A stretch of DNA of 64,000 nt from Belliella buryatensis (GCF_900188245.1 NZ_FZOK01000003.1:62001-126000); one strand, 5' to 3'; positions 1 through 7,540 are shown, counted from the first letter of the stretch. Program-made: numbers and translations. Notes: generated from the letters alone by a model not told the origin.

Positions 1-1288
1 TGCCAGAGATGAAATCCATCAAAACCCTCAACATAGGATATGGATTGACACTAGCGTCTAGACCAGCCAATGGAAAATCTTCAGGCAGCAATCTCAGAAT
101 ACTTTTATCCTTACCTGAATATAGGTCTGTCTGATAATATTTGTGATTGAGAGCACGAGAAAATACCTCCAGTAGCCCTTCCAAAACCTGGTAGCCCGCT
201 GCTTCTTTTTCAAGTACAGGTTTGGAACGATAGATCTTTTTGACAGAAATCTTGGAAATATTCTCAAGTGCATCAGCTGAAGGAATCACTTCTGTCAAAG
301 CTTGATCAAAATCCCCACTTAACATAGCTTCTTCATGTAGCTCAAAAGCTTCCACAGTCTCTTGTATCAATTGATTAATCGCCATAGCACGGAGGATCGC
401 GAGCTTTTGTGCTTGTGTAGGATAGGAATCTAGCTTTTCTCTATCCAATCTATCTTTTAAAATTGCTCCAAAAAGTATAATCGTCTCTTCAATGTTTACC
501 AGACCTAAAGTACAGCCATCCTCCAAATCAATAATACTATAACAAATATCATCTGCAGCTTCTACTAAAAAAGCCAAAGGATGCCTCAACCAGCAGCCAT
601 TTGTCGCCTTTTCAATTCCAAGAATCATGGCTAGCTGCTTGTAATCTTTAGATTGATCTGAATAGTACCCGAACTTCTTTTGACTTCTCCTGCCAGGCTC
701 TTTTTCAAAAATGTAAGCAGGTCTCGGATATTTTGTGAAAGCCGCTAAAGTAGCATAGGACAACTTCAATCCATTGTTCTGAGCTACAAGCATCCTGAAT
801 CCTTGGGCATTTCCCTCAAAATTGCAGAGGTCTTCCCATTGCTCTGGAGTGATATGTTTCTGCCACACTTGTCCATACTCGTGGAACCTAAAAAAATCTG
901 AAATAGCCGTCTCTCCAGCATGTCCAAAAGGTGGATTACCAATATCATGTGTCAGTGCAGCGGCAGCTACAATGGCTCCAATTTCAGAAGCTGTAATACC
1001 TTTTTCTCCTAGGTGCGCATATTTTTTAATAAGAAAGTCTCCCGCTGACTTACCCAGCGTCCTTCCTACAGAAGATACCTCTAAACTATGCGTCAATCTC
1101 GTATGAACAAAATCATGCTCAGGCAAAGGGAATACTTGTGTTTTATCTTGAAGATTCCGAAATGGAGCTGAAAAAATAATTCTATCATAATCCCTTTCAG
1201 ACTCACTCCTGAATTGATTATCAGTCTGCTGTCCAGATATTTTCGGATCAAATCTCCCGGAGGTTAGTAGTTTTTCCCATTGCATCAT
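1..1288 (-). CDS. dgt: dGTPase-like HD-domain dNTP triphosphohydrolase (partial, 3' end outside window)
   Basis: About 429 codons are visible with no stop before the window edge, so the C-terminus is missing; family members are about 440-450 residues. It would hydrolyse dGTP to deoxyguanosine and triphosphate in the cytoplasm, limiting dNTP pools. The HD-domain metal ligands are visible: a histidine in FVHTRLTHSLEV followed by SSVGRTLG, then the HD pair in LTHDIGNPPFGH. Further on, FLVEAADDICYSIIDLEDG supplies another conserved acidic site of the family. The start is one of two adjacent ATG codons (1288 or 1285); the upstream one is used. A TATTTTTG promoter-like motif lies three bases before it, so the transcript may be nearly leaderless. 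The divergent neighbour is a DUF4382 lipoprotein. Confidence in the family is high; exact dNTP specificity is inferred. Confidence 0.93.
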   Translation of the reverse strand, partial: MMQWEKLLTSGRFDPKISGQQTDNQFRSESERDYDRIIFSAPFRNLQDKTQVFPLPEHDFVHTRLTHSLEVSSVGRTLGKSAGDFLIKKYAHLGEKGITASEIGAIVAAAALTHDIGNPPFGHAGETAISDFFRFHEYGQVWQKHITPEQWEDLCNFEGNAQGFRMLVAQNNGLKLSYATLAAFTKYPRPAYIFEKEPGRRSQKKFGYYSDQSKDYKQLAMILGIEKATNGCWLRHPLAFLVEAADDICYSIIDLEDGCTLGLVNIEETIILFGAILKDRLDREKLDSYPTQAQKLAILRAMAINQLIQETVEAFELHEEAMLSGDFDQALTEVIPSADALENISKISVKKIYRSKPVLEKEAAGYQVLEGLLEVFSRALNHKYYQTDLYSGKDKSILRLLPEDFPLAGLDASVNPYPMLRVLMDFISG

Positions 1289-1291
1289 GGT

Positions 1292-1299
1292 CAAAAATA
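1292..1299 (-). promoter_or_regulatory. TAnnTTTG -7 element upstream of dgt
   Basis: The minus strand reads TATTTTTG, an exact match to the Bacteroidota -7 consensus TAnnTTTG, three bases upstream of the dgt ATG. A weak TTG-containing -33 region (GTTGAATTG) precedes it. The position implies a very short or absent leader. Confidence 0.5.
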
Positions 1300-1420
1300 C
1301 AATCAATTCAACAAAATCAGGTAATTCAACCCTTGCTTTCTGTTAAAATCCACCAAATGAATCCATTTTGGCATAATCATTGAAAAATTTGCGAAAGAAA
1401 ATAATTAACCAACAAATATC

Positions 1421-2299
1421 ATGAAAACTAAACTTAAAACTCTTAATGCTCTATGGCTAGCGATTCTAGCAATATTTGCATTCTCTTGTAGCATGGAAGA
1501 CGACAATGCCAGTATCTCAGAAGGAATGGCAAGAGTCAATGTATTTCTAGTAGATGCCCCTGCAGATTATGATGCAGTGTGGGTAGAGGTACTTGGGGTA
1601 GAAATTCTCCCTAAAGGTGAAAATGAAGATAATGGTTCGGCATGGATCAACCTTGCCAATGAAGCTTCTGAAGACAACATGATCAACCTTTTGGAGCTTA
1701 CTGGAGGTAATTCTGCTAACCTAGGTGAAGTGGAAGTGCCAGCTGGTGAGATTTCACAGATTAGATTACTCCTTGGAGACAATAATTATTTAATACAAGG
1801 TGATAATCAAATCGAACTCAAAACACCAAGTGCTCAACAAAGCGGTCTAAAAATTAAAGTTGATAAGCCACTACAGGCAGGTATTTCTTACGACTTAGTC
1901 ATTGATTTTGATGCAGGAAGGTCAGTTGTAAAAGCAGGTAATTCGGGACAATATATATTAAAACCTGTTTTGAGGGCTATTGCTGAGGAATCCGCGACGA
2001 TTGAAGGTGCTGTATTGCCACTTGAGGCTGGACCTGTTAATGTAGCAGCTATCATAGGAGAAGATACAGTTTCTACCTTTACTTCTGACAATGGTTCATT
2101 TATGATCCGGGGTCTAAGAGCTGGAAATTACAGCCTTTTTGTAACGCCAAATGAAGAATACCAAGAATTATTGGTAGAAGATGTAGAGACTACACTTGGT
2201 CAAGTTACCAATGTAGGCACTATTGAATTAGAATTAGTTCCTGAAGATGATGGAGACGGTGATGGCGATGGAGACGGTGATGGAGACGGTGATGACTAA
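1421..2299 (+). CDS. DUF4382 lipoprotein with carboxypeptidase-regulatory-like domain and Asp-Gly tail
   Basis: A 292-residue predicted lipoprotein: basic N-terminus, hydrophobic stretch and lipobox ending FSC at about residue 23. Residues 35-187 match the DUF4382 pattern seen across Bacteroidota (VNVFLVDAPADYDAVWVEV near the start, a GEISQIRLLLGDNNY block, a DLVIDFDAG strand). Residues 190-270 look like a carboxypeptidase regulatory-like beta-sandwich (TSDNGSFMIRGLRAGNYSL). The C-terminus is an acidic Asp-Gly repeat encoded by a GGAGACGGTGAT-type DNA repeat, which could bind calcium or vary in length by slippage. Function is unknown; likely anchored in the outer or inner membrane. A hairpin terminator follows, and a paralogue lies immediately downstream, so the two arose by duplication. 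The start ATG is preceded by an AT-rich leader without a ribosome binding site. Confidence 0.85.
   Translation: MKTKLKTLNALWLAILAIFAFSCSMEDDNASISEGMARVNVFLVDAPADYDAVWVEVLGVEILPKGENEDNGSAWINLANEASEDNMINLLELTGGNSANLGEVEVPAGEISQIRLLLGDNNYLIQGDNQIELKTPSAQQSGLKIKVDKPLQAGISYDLVIDFDAGRSVVKAGNSGQYILKPVLRAIAEESATIEGAVLPLEAGPVNVAAIIGEDTVSTFTSDNGSFMIRGLRAGNYSLFVTPNEEYQELLVEDVETTLGQVTNVGTIELELVPEDDGDGDGDGDGDGDGDD
2251..2296 (+). repeat. short tandem repeat encoding the Asp-Gly tail
   Basis: Hexamer-type units (GGAGAC / GGTGAT / GGCGAT) repeat in frame and encode alternating Gly and Asp. Units are nearly identical at silent positions, which makes the tract prone to length change. Confidence 0.7.
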
Positions 2300-2319
2300 A
2301 AAACTCCCTGATTTTTTCG

Positions 2320-2352
2320 AACCCGAGGCCTAAGGCTTCGGGTTATTTTTTT
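2320..2352 (+). terminator. rho-independent terminator after the first DUF4382 gene
   Basis: An 11-bp stem (AACCCGAGGCC pairing with GGCTTCGGGTT, one G-T wobble) with a TAA loop is followed by a run of T residues. It lies 21 bases after the stop codon. Confidence 0.85.
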
Positions 2353-2394
2353 ACCTTCACCTAAATTAAGATTCTTGATTCATTTATCTTTTTA

Positions 2395-2402
2395 TAATTT
2401 TG
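2395..2402 (+). promoter_or_regulatory. TAnnTTTG -7 element upstream of second DUF4382 gene
   Basis: TAATTTTG matches the Bacteroidota -7 consensus exactly and ends four bases before the GTG start at 2407. Its position after a terminator supports an independent, near-leaderless transcript. Confidence 0.5.
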
Positions 2403-2406
2403 GACT

Positions 2407-3204
2407 GTGAAAAAATACTTCATCATAACTCTTTTCGTAAGTTCTCTCTTTTCTTGTGCTACTGAGGAAGAGCGGAGCAATTCATTAATTAATATCTTCT
2501 TGGTGGATGCACCTGCAGATGTAGATGCGCTTTGGGTGGAACTTTTAGGAGTAGATGTAGAGGTCGAAAGCGAAGCAGGTTCTACGAGTCCATTTTCCAA
2601 ATTTTTGGAATATGAATCAGGAATCAAGATGGTAGACATAGCACAATTAGTAGGAAATCAAGAACTACTTATAGGCAGGGGTATCGTACCTTCTGGAAGG
2701 TTGTCTAAAATGAGGTTGAGTCTAGGCAATGACAACTATGTCATCAAAAATGATGTCAGAACAAACCTCAATCTAAGTACTCCAAATGAATCAGGACTCA
2801 ATATCAATGTCGATTTCTCTTTGAGACCCGGCATATCCCATGATATTTATATTGACTTTGACTTGCTCAAATCCTTAATTCAAAATGGCCCTAGAGATTT
2901 TACATTTCGTCCAAGCCTTAGAGGATTCTCCAAAGCTGCAACTGGTGAAATCTCAGGAAGCCTAAGACCTGGTACCGAACGCGCATTTCTCTATGCTATC
3001 CAACAAAATGATACGATTACAACTGGGGTGAATGTGAGAGCCAACGGAGAATTCGTTTTTAGAGGTTTGGAGGGCACCTATACGATTTTTATTATCCCAA
3101 AAAATACTGAATACCTTCCCGACACGATCCGAACTGTAATCGTACAAAGTCAACAAAGAACTCAACTAGGAAATATCACCCTTCGCCCAAGACAAGAACC
3201 TTGA
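2407..3204 (+). CDS. DUF4382 lipoprotein, second paralogue
   Basis: A 265-residue predicted lipoprotein with GTG start, hydrophobic signal and lipobox SLFSC at about residue 17. The DUF4382 region (about 25-175) repeats the signature of the upstream gene: NIFLVDAPADVDALWVELL, a GNDNYVIKNDV block and a DIYIDFDLLKS strand. The C-terminal part (about 180-262) resembles a carboxypeptidase regulatory-like domain but lacks the Asp-Gly tail of its neighbour. The pair therefore shares domain order and differs mainly at the C-terminus. The stop codon lies two bases before the ribD ATG, so ribD may be co-transcribed. The function of DUF4382 is not established; nothing in the neighbourhood assigns one. 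Confidence 0.84.
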   Translation: MKKYFIITLFVSSLFSCATEEERSNSLINIFLVDAPADVDALWVELLGVDVEVESEAGSTSPFSKFLEYESGIKMVDIAQLVGNQELLIGRGIVPSGRLSKMRLSLGNDNYVIKNDVRTNLNLSTPNESGLNINVDFSLRPGISHDIYIDFDLLKSLIQNGPRDFTFRPSLRGFSKAATGEISGSLRPGTERAFLYAIQQNDTITTGVNVRANGEFVFRGLEGTYTIFIIPKNTEYLPDTIRTVIVQSQQRTQLGNITLRPRQEP

Positions 3205-3206
3205 TA

Positions 3207-4232
3207 ATGGATCATCATCATCTTTATATGCAGAGAGCCATGGAGCTTGCCGAATTGGGGAGAGGCAAGGTCAGCCCCAATCCTATGGTGGGTTGCGTGA
3301 TCGTAAATAATGATGAAATTATCGGAGAAGGTTACCATGAATATTATGGTGGTCCACATGCCGAGCCTAACGCTATTACTCGCGTAGTGGATCAATCGCT
3401 GCTAAAAGAGAGTACCGTTTATGTTACCTTAGAGCCATGCGCACATTTCGGAAAAACACCTCCATGTGCCAACCTTTTGGTTGATAAAAATATCAAAAAG
3501 GTAGTCATCGGCGCGGTAGACACCAATCCCTTGGTAGGTGGGAAAGGAATATCCATTTTAAGAAAAGCTGGGATTGAGGTGATTAATGGTATTCTGGAAA
3601 GCGAAATTAGAAAACAGAATTGCAGGTTTTTTACGTTTATCGAGAAAAAAAGGCCTTATGTGATCCTCAAGTGGGCACAGACAAGGGATGGCTTTGTTGC
3701 CAGGGATAATTTTGATTCAAAGTGGATCAGTAACTCCTATAGCAGACAGCTTGTCCATCGTTGGCGAACAGAAGAAGACGGGATCATGGTCGGAACCAAT
3801 ACCGCTCGCTATGACAATCCCAAACTCAATACGAGGGAATGGTCTGGAAAAAATCCTATCCGCATAGTCATAGATAGAATGCTTCAGCTTGATCCAAGCC
3901 TATCGCTCTTCGATAGGAGCCAAAAGACCATTTGCTTCAATATCATCAAGGAAGAAAAATACGATAATCTGGAATTTATCAAACTAAATCCAGACTTTGA
4001 AATACAGCAGGTATTCGAAAAACTCTACGAATTAAAAATTCAAAGTGTCATCGTAGAAGGAGGCACTTTTTTACTCAATAAAATCATCAACGCTGAACTT
4101 TGGGACGAAGCAAGGGTGTTTACTGGGCAAACTAATTTCGGAACAGGCATATCAGCACCTAAATTCAAGGGAAGACTTCAAGAAGAGATCGATATCTTAG
4201 GTGACAAACTTGAGTTTTGGCAAAAAGACTAA
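3207..4232 (+). CDS. ribD: bifunctional riboflavin biosynthesis deaminase/reductase RibD
   Basis: 341 residues. The N-terminal half is a cytidine-deaminase-like domain with zinc-binding HAEPNAI (catalytic Glu) and PCAHFGKTPPC. The C-terminal half, from RPYVILKWAQTRDGFVA onward, is the NADPH-dependent reductase domain with a VEGGTFLLNK block. It deaminates the pyrimidine made by GTP cyclohydrolase II and then reduces the ribosyl group, the second and third steps of riboflavin synthesis. ATG 3207 is preferred over the in-frame TTG at 3201 because the family begins with a similar short lead-in. It starts two bases after the upstream lipoprotein stop and ends eight bases before the GAF-domain gene. 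Other rib genes are not in the window. Confidence 0.95.
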   Translation: MDHHHLYMQRAMELAELGRGKVSPNPMVGCVIVNNDEIIGEGYHEYYGGPHAEPNAITRVVDQSLLKESTVYVTLEPCAHFGKTPPCANLLVDKNIKKVVIGAVDTNPLVGGKGISILRKAGIEVINGILESEIRKQNCRFFTFIEKKRPYVILKWAQTRDGFVARDNFDSKWISNSYSRQLVHRWRTEEDGIMVGTNTARYDNPKLNTREWSGKNPIRIVIDRMLQLDPSLSLFDRSQKTICFNIIKEEKYDNLEFIKLNPDFEIQQVFEKLYELKIQSVIVEGGTFLLNKIINAELWDEARVFTGQTNFGTGISAPKFKGRLQEEIDILGDKLEFWQKD

Positions 4233-4239
4233 CAATACA

Positions 4240-4722
4240 ATGGCAGAATCACTATATATTCCAACAGACGCCGACAAAGCAAGTAAATACGAAGCAATCC
4301 TACCTCAGATAGAGGCGCTTATCACAGACGAATCTGATTTGACCGCCAACTTGGCCAATATCTCAGCCGTTTTGAGAGAATCTTTCGGCTTTTTTTGGGT
4401 CGGATTCTATTTGGTAAAAGGTGATCAATTGGTACTTGGACCATTTCAAGGCCCAATCGCATGTACGAGAATTAATCTAGGAAAAGGGGTTTGTGGAACA
4501 GCTTGGAAAGAGAATAAAACTCAACTTGTCCCAGACGTAGACGCCTTCCCTGGGCATATTGCTTGTAGCTCAGCTTCTAAATCAGAAATTGTCGTTCCTT
4601 TTTCAAAAAATGGAAAAGTGGCCGGCGTGCTAGACGTAGACTCCGACCAACTGGCTGATTTTGATGAAATAGACCAAGAATACTTGGAAAGGTTAATGCA
4701 GATTCTAGAAAAGACATTATAA
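4240..4722 (+). CDS. msrC: GAF-domain free methionine-(R)-sulfoxide reductase
   Basis: A 160-residue single GAF-domain protein. The three cysteines that define free methionine-R-sulfoxide reductases are present with the family spacing: Cys in IACTRI, Cys ten residues later in KGVCGTAW, and Cys 24 residues after that in GHIACSS. The enzyme reduces free Met-R-sulfoxide using thioredoxin in the cytoplasm, as part of oxidative damage repair. The start is ATG 4240; an in-frame GTG at 4201 would lie inside ribD and adds residues not typical of the family. The eight-base spacing suggests co-transcription with ribD. Two tandem AT-rich palindromes begin just before the stop codon. Confidence 0.9.
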   Translation: MAESLYIPTDADKASKYEAILPQIEALITDESDLTANLANISAVLRESFGFFWVGFYLVKGDQLVLGPFQGPIACTRINLGKGVCGTAWKENKTQLVPDVDAFPGHIACSSASKSEIVVPFSKNGKVAGVLDVDSDQLADFDEIDQEYLERLMQILEKTL

Positions 4723-4782
4723 TCGCAAAATTTATATAAATTCAGCGATTACGATCGCCAATTTTATATAAATTATGCGATT
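4721..4782. repeat. two tandem near-palindromes with TTTATATAAA cores
   Basis: Copy 1 (4721-4750) starts AATCGC, ends GCGATT and has the palindromic core AATTTATATAAATT. Copy 2 (about 4753-4782) starts GATCGC, ends GCGATT and has the core TTTTATATAAATT. The centres lie near 4735.5 and 4767.5, 32 bp apart, about three helical turns. The element spans the gap between msrC and the convergent LOG-side genes. It could be paired operators or a weak bidirectional terminator. Confidence 0.6.
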
Positions 4783-4894
4783 AGAGAATAAACTCCTCGA
4801 AGTTATCATGGTAAATAACCTGAATGGAAGCTTCAGGATAAGCATTTTTGAAAGTATTTGGGATGCGAGCTTTATAACCTATTTGACTTCCCAC
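4781..4894 (-). CDS. possible 37-residue small protein overlapping the end of the LOG gene
   Basis: A GTG-initiated frame directly preceded by an in-frame TAA overlaps the last codons of the LOG-family gene in another frame and continues 37 codons to a stop inside the tandem palindromes. The predicted peptide (beginning VGSQIGYKARIPNTF, ending FEEFIL) has ordinary composition and no signal peptide or membrane segment. Overlap with the LOG stop would allow translational coupling. It could equally be a chance frame or the remnant of a longer gene. No family recognised. Confidence 0.3.
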   Translation of the reverse strand: MGSQIGYKARIPNTFKNAYPEASIQVIYHDNFEEFIL

Positions 4895-5451
4895 TTATCG
4901 ATATGCTTGGGTTTAAAAACTGACATTTTATCAAGTAAGACTATAGGATCACTAGCTATAATCAAAAGATTTAGTTGAGCTTGATGAAGAAACCCTTGCT
5001 CAGCGCTATGCTGCAAAAAGTCTATTAACTTGTCATAATATCCATTCACATTATAGAGCGCTAATGGCTTTTGAATGTAACCAAGTTGATTCAAGGTCAT
5101 GATCTCAAAAAGCTCTTCGAAAGTCCCAATCCCACCTGGCATAGCGATAAATCCATCACCACGCTCAGCCATCAGCCATTTCCTGTCTCGCATGGTCTCT
5201 ACTACCGTCAGTTCTGTACAACCTTGGTGCGCCACTTCTATATCGACTAGCTTCTGTGGTATGATTCCATAGACTTCTTTACCAGCTGAAAGCATGCTGT
5301 CCGCAATCACTCCCATCAACCCTACATTTCCTGCACCATAAACCAAAGCCATATCCCTTCGTATCATTTCGGTAGCCAAATCTTGGGCTGCTGAAGCATA
5401 GATAGGATTCTTCCCTTTATTAGATCCACAATAAACTGTTATCTTCTTCAT
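4879..5451 (-). CDS. LOG-family nucleotide phosphoribohydrolase (TIGR00730)
   Basis: 190 residues, the usual size of the LOG / lysine-decarboxylase-like family. These Rossmann-fold proteins cleave nucleoside 5'-monophosphates, including cytokinin riboside monophosphates, to free base and ribose 5-phosphate. The hallmark is PGGIGTFEELFE at about 97-108, with the nucleotide-binding VYGAGNVGLMG at about 38-48. Earlier annotations call such proteins lysine decarboxylases, which is not supported for this family. The ATG start is preceded by a TAACTTTG promoter motif. It is convergent with msrC and divergent from rdgB. The bacterial substrate is not shown by the sequence. Confidence 0.9.
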   Translation of the reverse strand: MKKITVYCGSNKGKNPIYASAAQDLATEMIRRDMALVYGAGNVGLMGVIADSMLSAGKEVYGIIPQKLVDIEVAHQGCTELTVVETMRDRKWLMAERGDGFIAMPGGIGTFEELFEIMTLNQLGYIQKPLALYNVNGYYDKLIDFLQHSAEQGFLHQAQLNLLIIASDPIVLLDKMSVFKPKHIDKWEVK

Positions 5452-5468
5452 TCTATTTTTATTTTGTC

Positions 5469-5476
5469 CAAAGTTA
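5469..5476 (-). promoter_or_regulatory. TAnnTTTG -7 element upstream of LOG gene
   Basis: The minus strand reads TAACTTTG, 17 bases before the ATG at 5451. Exact match to the Bacteroidota -7 consensus. Confidence 0.5.
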
Positions 5477-5774
5477 GGAAAAAGGAGTTGGAAGGTTGTA
5501 AGGTTGGGGAAGTTAAAAAGTTAAGCAAATTGGGTTGATTAGTAAGAGATTAGGAGTTTAGAGATTTTGTTGACCGGGAATTTTTTTCTCGAAAATTACA
5601 AGCCCACTAACTTTGCAAGTAATTTAGAATCAGGGTTCAATCAATATAAGTTTTGAGGGAATTAGGGATTGTTACATCATGTCTCTCGCCAAGCGTTAAC
5701 TTTATAACTTTAACCTCTCCAACAAAACTTCCAATCCTCAATTTTTCAGTTTTCCAACCCTCAATAAAATCCCT

Positions 5775-5782
5775 TACTTTTG
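5775..5782 (+). promoter_or_regulatory. TAnnTTTG -7 element upstream of rdgB
   Basis: TACTTTTG ends four bases before the rdgB ATG. An initiation point a few bases downstream would fall at or in the start codon, implying a leaderless or near-leaderless message. Confidence 0.5.
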
Positions 5783-5786
5783 TCGT

Positions 5787-6365
5787 ATGAAAATTTGCTT
5801 TGCGACGAACAACAAAAAGAAAATCGAAGAGGTAAAAGCTGCTCTTGGGAAGGATTTTACGATAGTATCATTGGAAGAAATCGGCTGTAAAGAAGAGCTC
5901 CCAGAAACTGGGGACACCCTAGATCACAATGCATTTCAGAAAGCACGTTATGTAAAAGATAATTATGGCGTTGACTGTTTTGCTGATGATACTGGTCTGG
6001 AAGTGGAGGCTTTGGAAGGCGCACCAGGAGTCTACTCAGGTAGGTTTGCAGGAGAACCAAGAAGCGACGAGAGAAATATAGATTTACTTTTGAATAAGCT
6101 TGAAGGTAAGAAAAATAGAAAAGCGAGGTTTAGAACGGTCATTGCGCTCATCCTAGAAGGCCAGGAGCATAGCTTCGAAGGAGTGGCCAAAGGAGAGATT
6201 CTAGAAGCAAAAACTGGAACAGGAGGATTTGGATATGATCCTATTTTCAGACCAGAAGGTTATCATCAAACTTTTGCTGAACTCAGTATGGAGGAGAAAA
6301 ACAAAATCAGTCATCGCGGCAAAGCTGTAAGAGCTCTTGTCCAGTTTTTTGGAATAAATCACTAA
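5787..6365 (+). CDS. rdgB: XTP/dITP diphosphatase (RdgB/HAM1)
   Basis: 192 residues, standard length. RdgB hydrolyses non-canonical purine triphosphates (dITP, XTP, ITP) to monophosphates and pyrophosphate, keeping deaminated bases out of DNA and RNA. Family motifs: N-terminal CFATNNKKKIEEV, the metal-binding FADDTGLEVEALEGAPG, GFGYDPIF and the C-terminal SHRGKA. It begins directly after a promoter motif. Its TAA stop is the first three bases of a second TAnnTTTG motif that precedes udk. It joins mazG (20.9 kb) and dgt as nucleotide-pool sanitising enzymes in this window. Confidence 0.96.
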   Translation: MKICFATNNKKKIEEVKAALGKDFTIVSLEEIGCKEELPETGDTLDHNAFQKARYVKDNYGVDCFADDTGLEVEALEGAPGVYSGRFAGEPRSDERNIDLLLNKLEGKKNRKARFRTVIALILEGQEHSFEGVAKGEILEAKTGTGGFGYDPIFRPEGYHQTFAELSMEEKNKISHRGKAVRALVQFFGINH

Positions 6366-6370
6366 TTTTG
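6363..6370 (+). promoter_or_regulatory. TAnnTTTG -7 element overlapping the rdgB stop codon
   Basis: TAATTTTG contains the rdgB TAA stop and ends six bases before the udk ATG. It could give udk its own promoter although the genes are only 11 bases apart. Confidence 0.45.
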
Positions 6371-6376
6371 TCCCCC

Positions 6377-6991
6377 ATGAGCAAGCCATTTATCATTGGA
6401 ATTACCGGTGGAAGTGCTTCTGGAAAAACTTTGTTTCTAGATAAACTCCTCCATTCTTTTGAACCACATCAAGTTTGTCTAATTTCTCAGGACAACTACT
6501 ACAAGCCCAGACACTTGCAGCCGATAGATGATAAAGGCGTTCATAATTTTGACACACCTAACTCCATTGATTTCGAACAATACGCCTTAGACATCCAAAA
6601 ACTTCAAGCTGGAGAAACGGTCTATCGACAAGAATACACCTTCAATAATCCCAATAAAAAACCAAAAATCTTAGAATTTGCTCCTTCTCCAGTTGTCGTG
6701 GTAGAAGGTATTTTTGTTTTGTATTATCCTGAACTGGCTAATTTGCTAGATTTGAAGATTTTCATTGATGCCAAGGAATACATCAAACTGAAAAGAAGAA
6801 TCGTCAGGGATAAAGTGGAAAGAGGCTATGACCTCGACGATGTACTTTATCGCTATGAAAGTCATGTGATGCCTACTTATGAAAAGTATATAGAACCATT
6901 CAAACACGACGCAGATCTGATTGTGCCTAATAATCGCAATTTTGACAAAGCTTTAGATGTGATCAAAACGTATTTGAGAGCCAGAATCTAA
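6377..6991 (+). CDS. udk: uridine kinase
   Basis: 204 residues, typical size. Uridine kinase phosphorylates uridine or cytidine with ATP or GTP in pyrimidine salvage. The P-loop GITGGSASGKT is at about residues 7-17, followed by SQDNYYKP and the FDTPNSIDF substrate-side motif. VVVEGIFVLYYPEL carries the Walker-B-like strand and RIVRDKVERGYDLDDVLYRYE the lid region. ATG 6377 is preferred over TTG 6368, which lies inside the promoter-like motif. The next gene, at 7079, has its own promoter motif. Confidence 0.94.
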   Translation: MSKPFIIGITGGSASGKTLFLDKLLHSFEPHQVCLISQDNYYKPRHLQPIDDKGVHNFDTPNSIDFEQYALDIQKLQAGETVYRQEYTFNNPNKKPKILEFAPSPVVVVEGIFVLYYPELANLLDLKIFIDAKEYIKLKRRIVRDKVERGYDLDDVLYRYESHVMPTYEKYIEPFKHDADLIVPNNRNFDKALDVIKTYLRARI

Positions 6992-7064
6992 TCGCACACA
7001 GCAGCTTAGCTTACTTTCATTTTCAATTTTCCCTATTGAAGTAGGGGAAATCTACAAATATTTC

Positions 7065-7072
7065 TATATTTG
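7065..7072 (+). promoter_or_regulatory. TAnnTTTG -7 element upstream of the gene at 7079
   Basis: TATATTTG followed by C, six bases before the ATG at 7079. Exact consensus, near-leaderless placement. Confidence 0.55.
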
Positions 7073-7078
7073 CCAGCC

Positions 7079-7441
7079 ATGAGAAAACACGAAGGACGAT
7101 ATAACATCATCAAACAACGCATCACACTAGTGATGGTGATGTTTTTTTGTATGCTCGTGTCTGGTGTAGAATATTTCCCTCAACCTGAACTTGATCAAAC
7201 TACCAATAAAGAAGCTCAGACAGATAAGGAAGGAACTAACCAAAACCAAACTTTCTTAGATGTAGCAGTAGACGCAGTGGTTCCATTTATTACTACTGTA
7301 GCGCAATCCACTTTTTACATCATCTATGAAATATTCGATTTTGAAAGAATCACAACATTCAAGAGCAGTTTTCAACTCTTAAGCAACCTTGAATTTAGGG
7401 AAATACTTTTTGAAAGAATCATTTCGACCAACGCTCCCTAA
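7079..7441 (+). CDS. small single-span membrane protein of unknown function
   Basis: 120 residues. After a basic N-terminus (RKHEGRYNIIKQR), residues about 15-33 form one hydrophobic segment that could be an anchor or uncleaved signal. An acidic, Gln/Asn-rich stretch follows (about 40-60), then a second moderately hydrophobic region (about 62-90) that may be membrane associated. No known domain is recognised. ATG 7079 is chosen over an in-frame TTG at 7070 that falls inside the promoter motif. It lies 99 bases upstream of secDF on the same strand. Co-expression with the translocon is possible, but nothing in the sequence shows a role in export. Confidence 0.7.
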   Translation: MRKHEGRYNIIKQRITLVMVMFFCMLVSGVEYFPQPELDQTTNKEAQTDKEGTNQNQTFLDVAVDAVVPFITTVAQSTFYIIYEIFDFERITTFKSSFQLLSNLEFREILFERIISTNAP

Positions 7442-7540
7442 CCGACAATCTTCTCCATTAGTACATTGAATCAAATGCCAATCTGCATTGGCTTTATCAT
7501 TTATCCATTTCAAAAAATCAATTTATAATATACAATTACT

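Larger units (their letters stand above)
5452..5786. other. 335-bp divergent intergenic region with imperfect terminal inverted repeats
   Basis: No convincing gene. It holds promoter motifs for LOG (minus) and rdgB (plus). Two G/T- and A/C-rich segments, about 5487-5522 and 5696-5732, are imperfect reverse complements of each other (both contain GGAAG...AAGTTAA when read inward). This resembles a small degenerate inverted-repeat element, but could also be chance in skewed DNA. Confidence 0.4.

Noticed and set aside
2251-2296. CRISPR-like short repeats
   Set aside because: Units are six bases without spacers and encode an Asp-Gly tail in frame.
4775-4978. Plus-strand frame of 67 codons
   Set aside because: Starts inside the tandem palindromes and lies antisense to the LOG gene end; no features.
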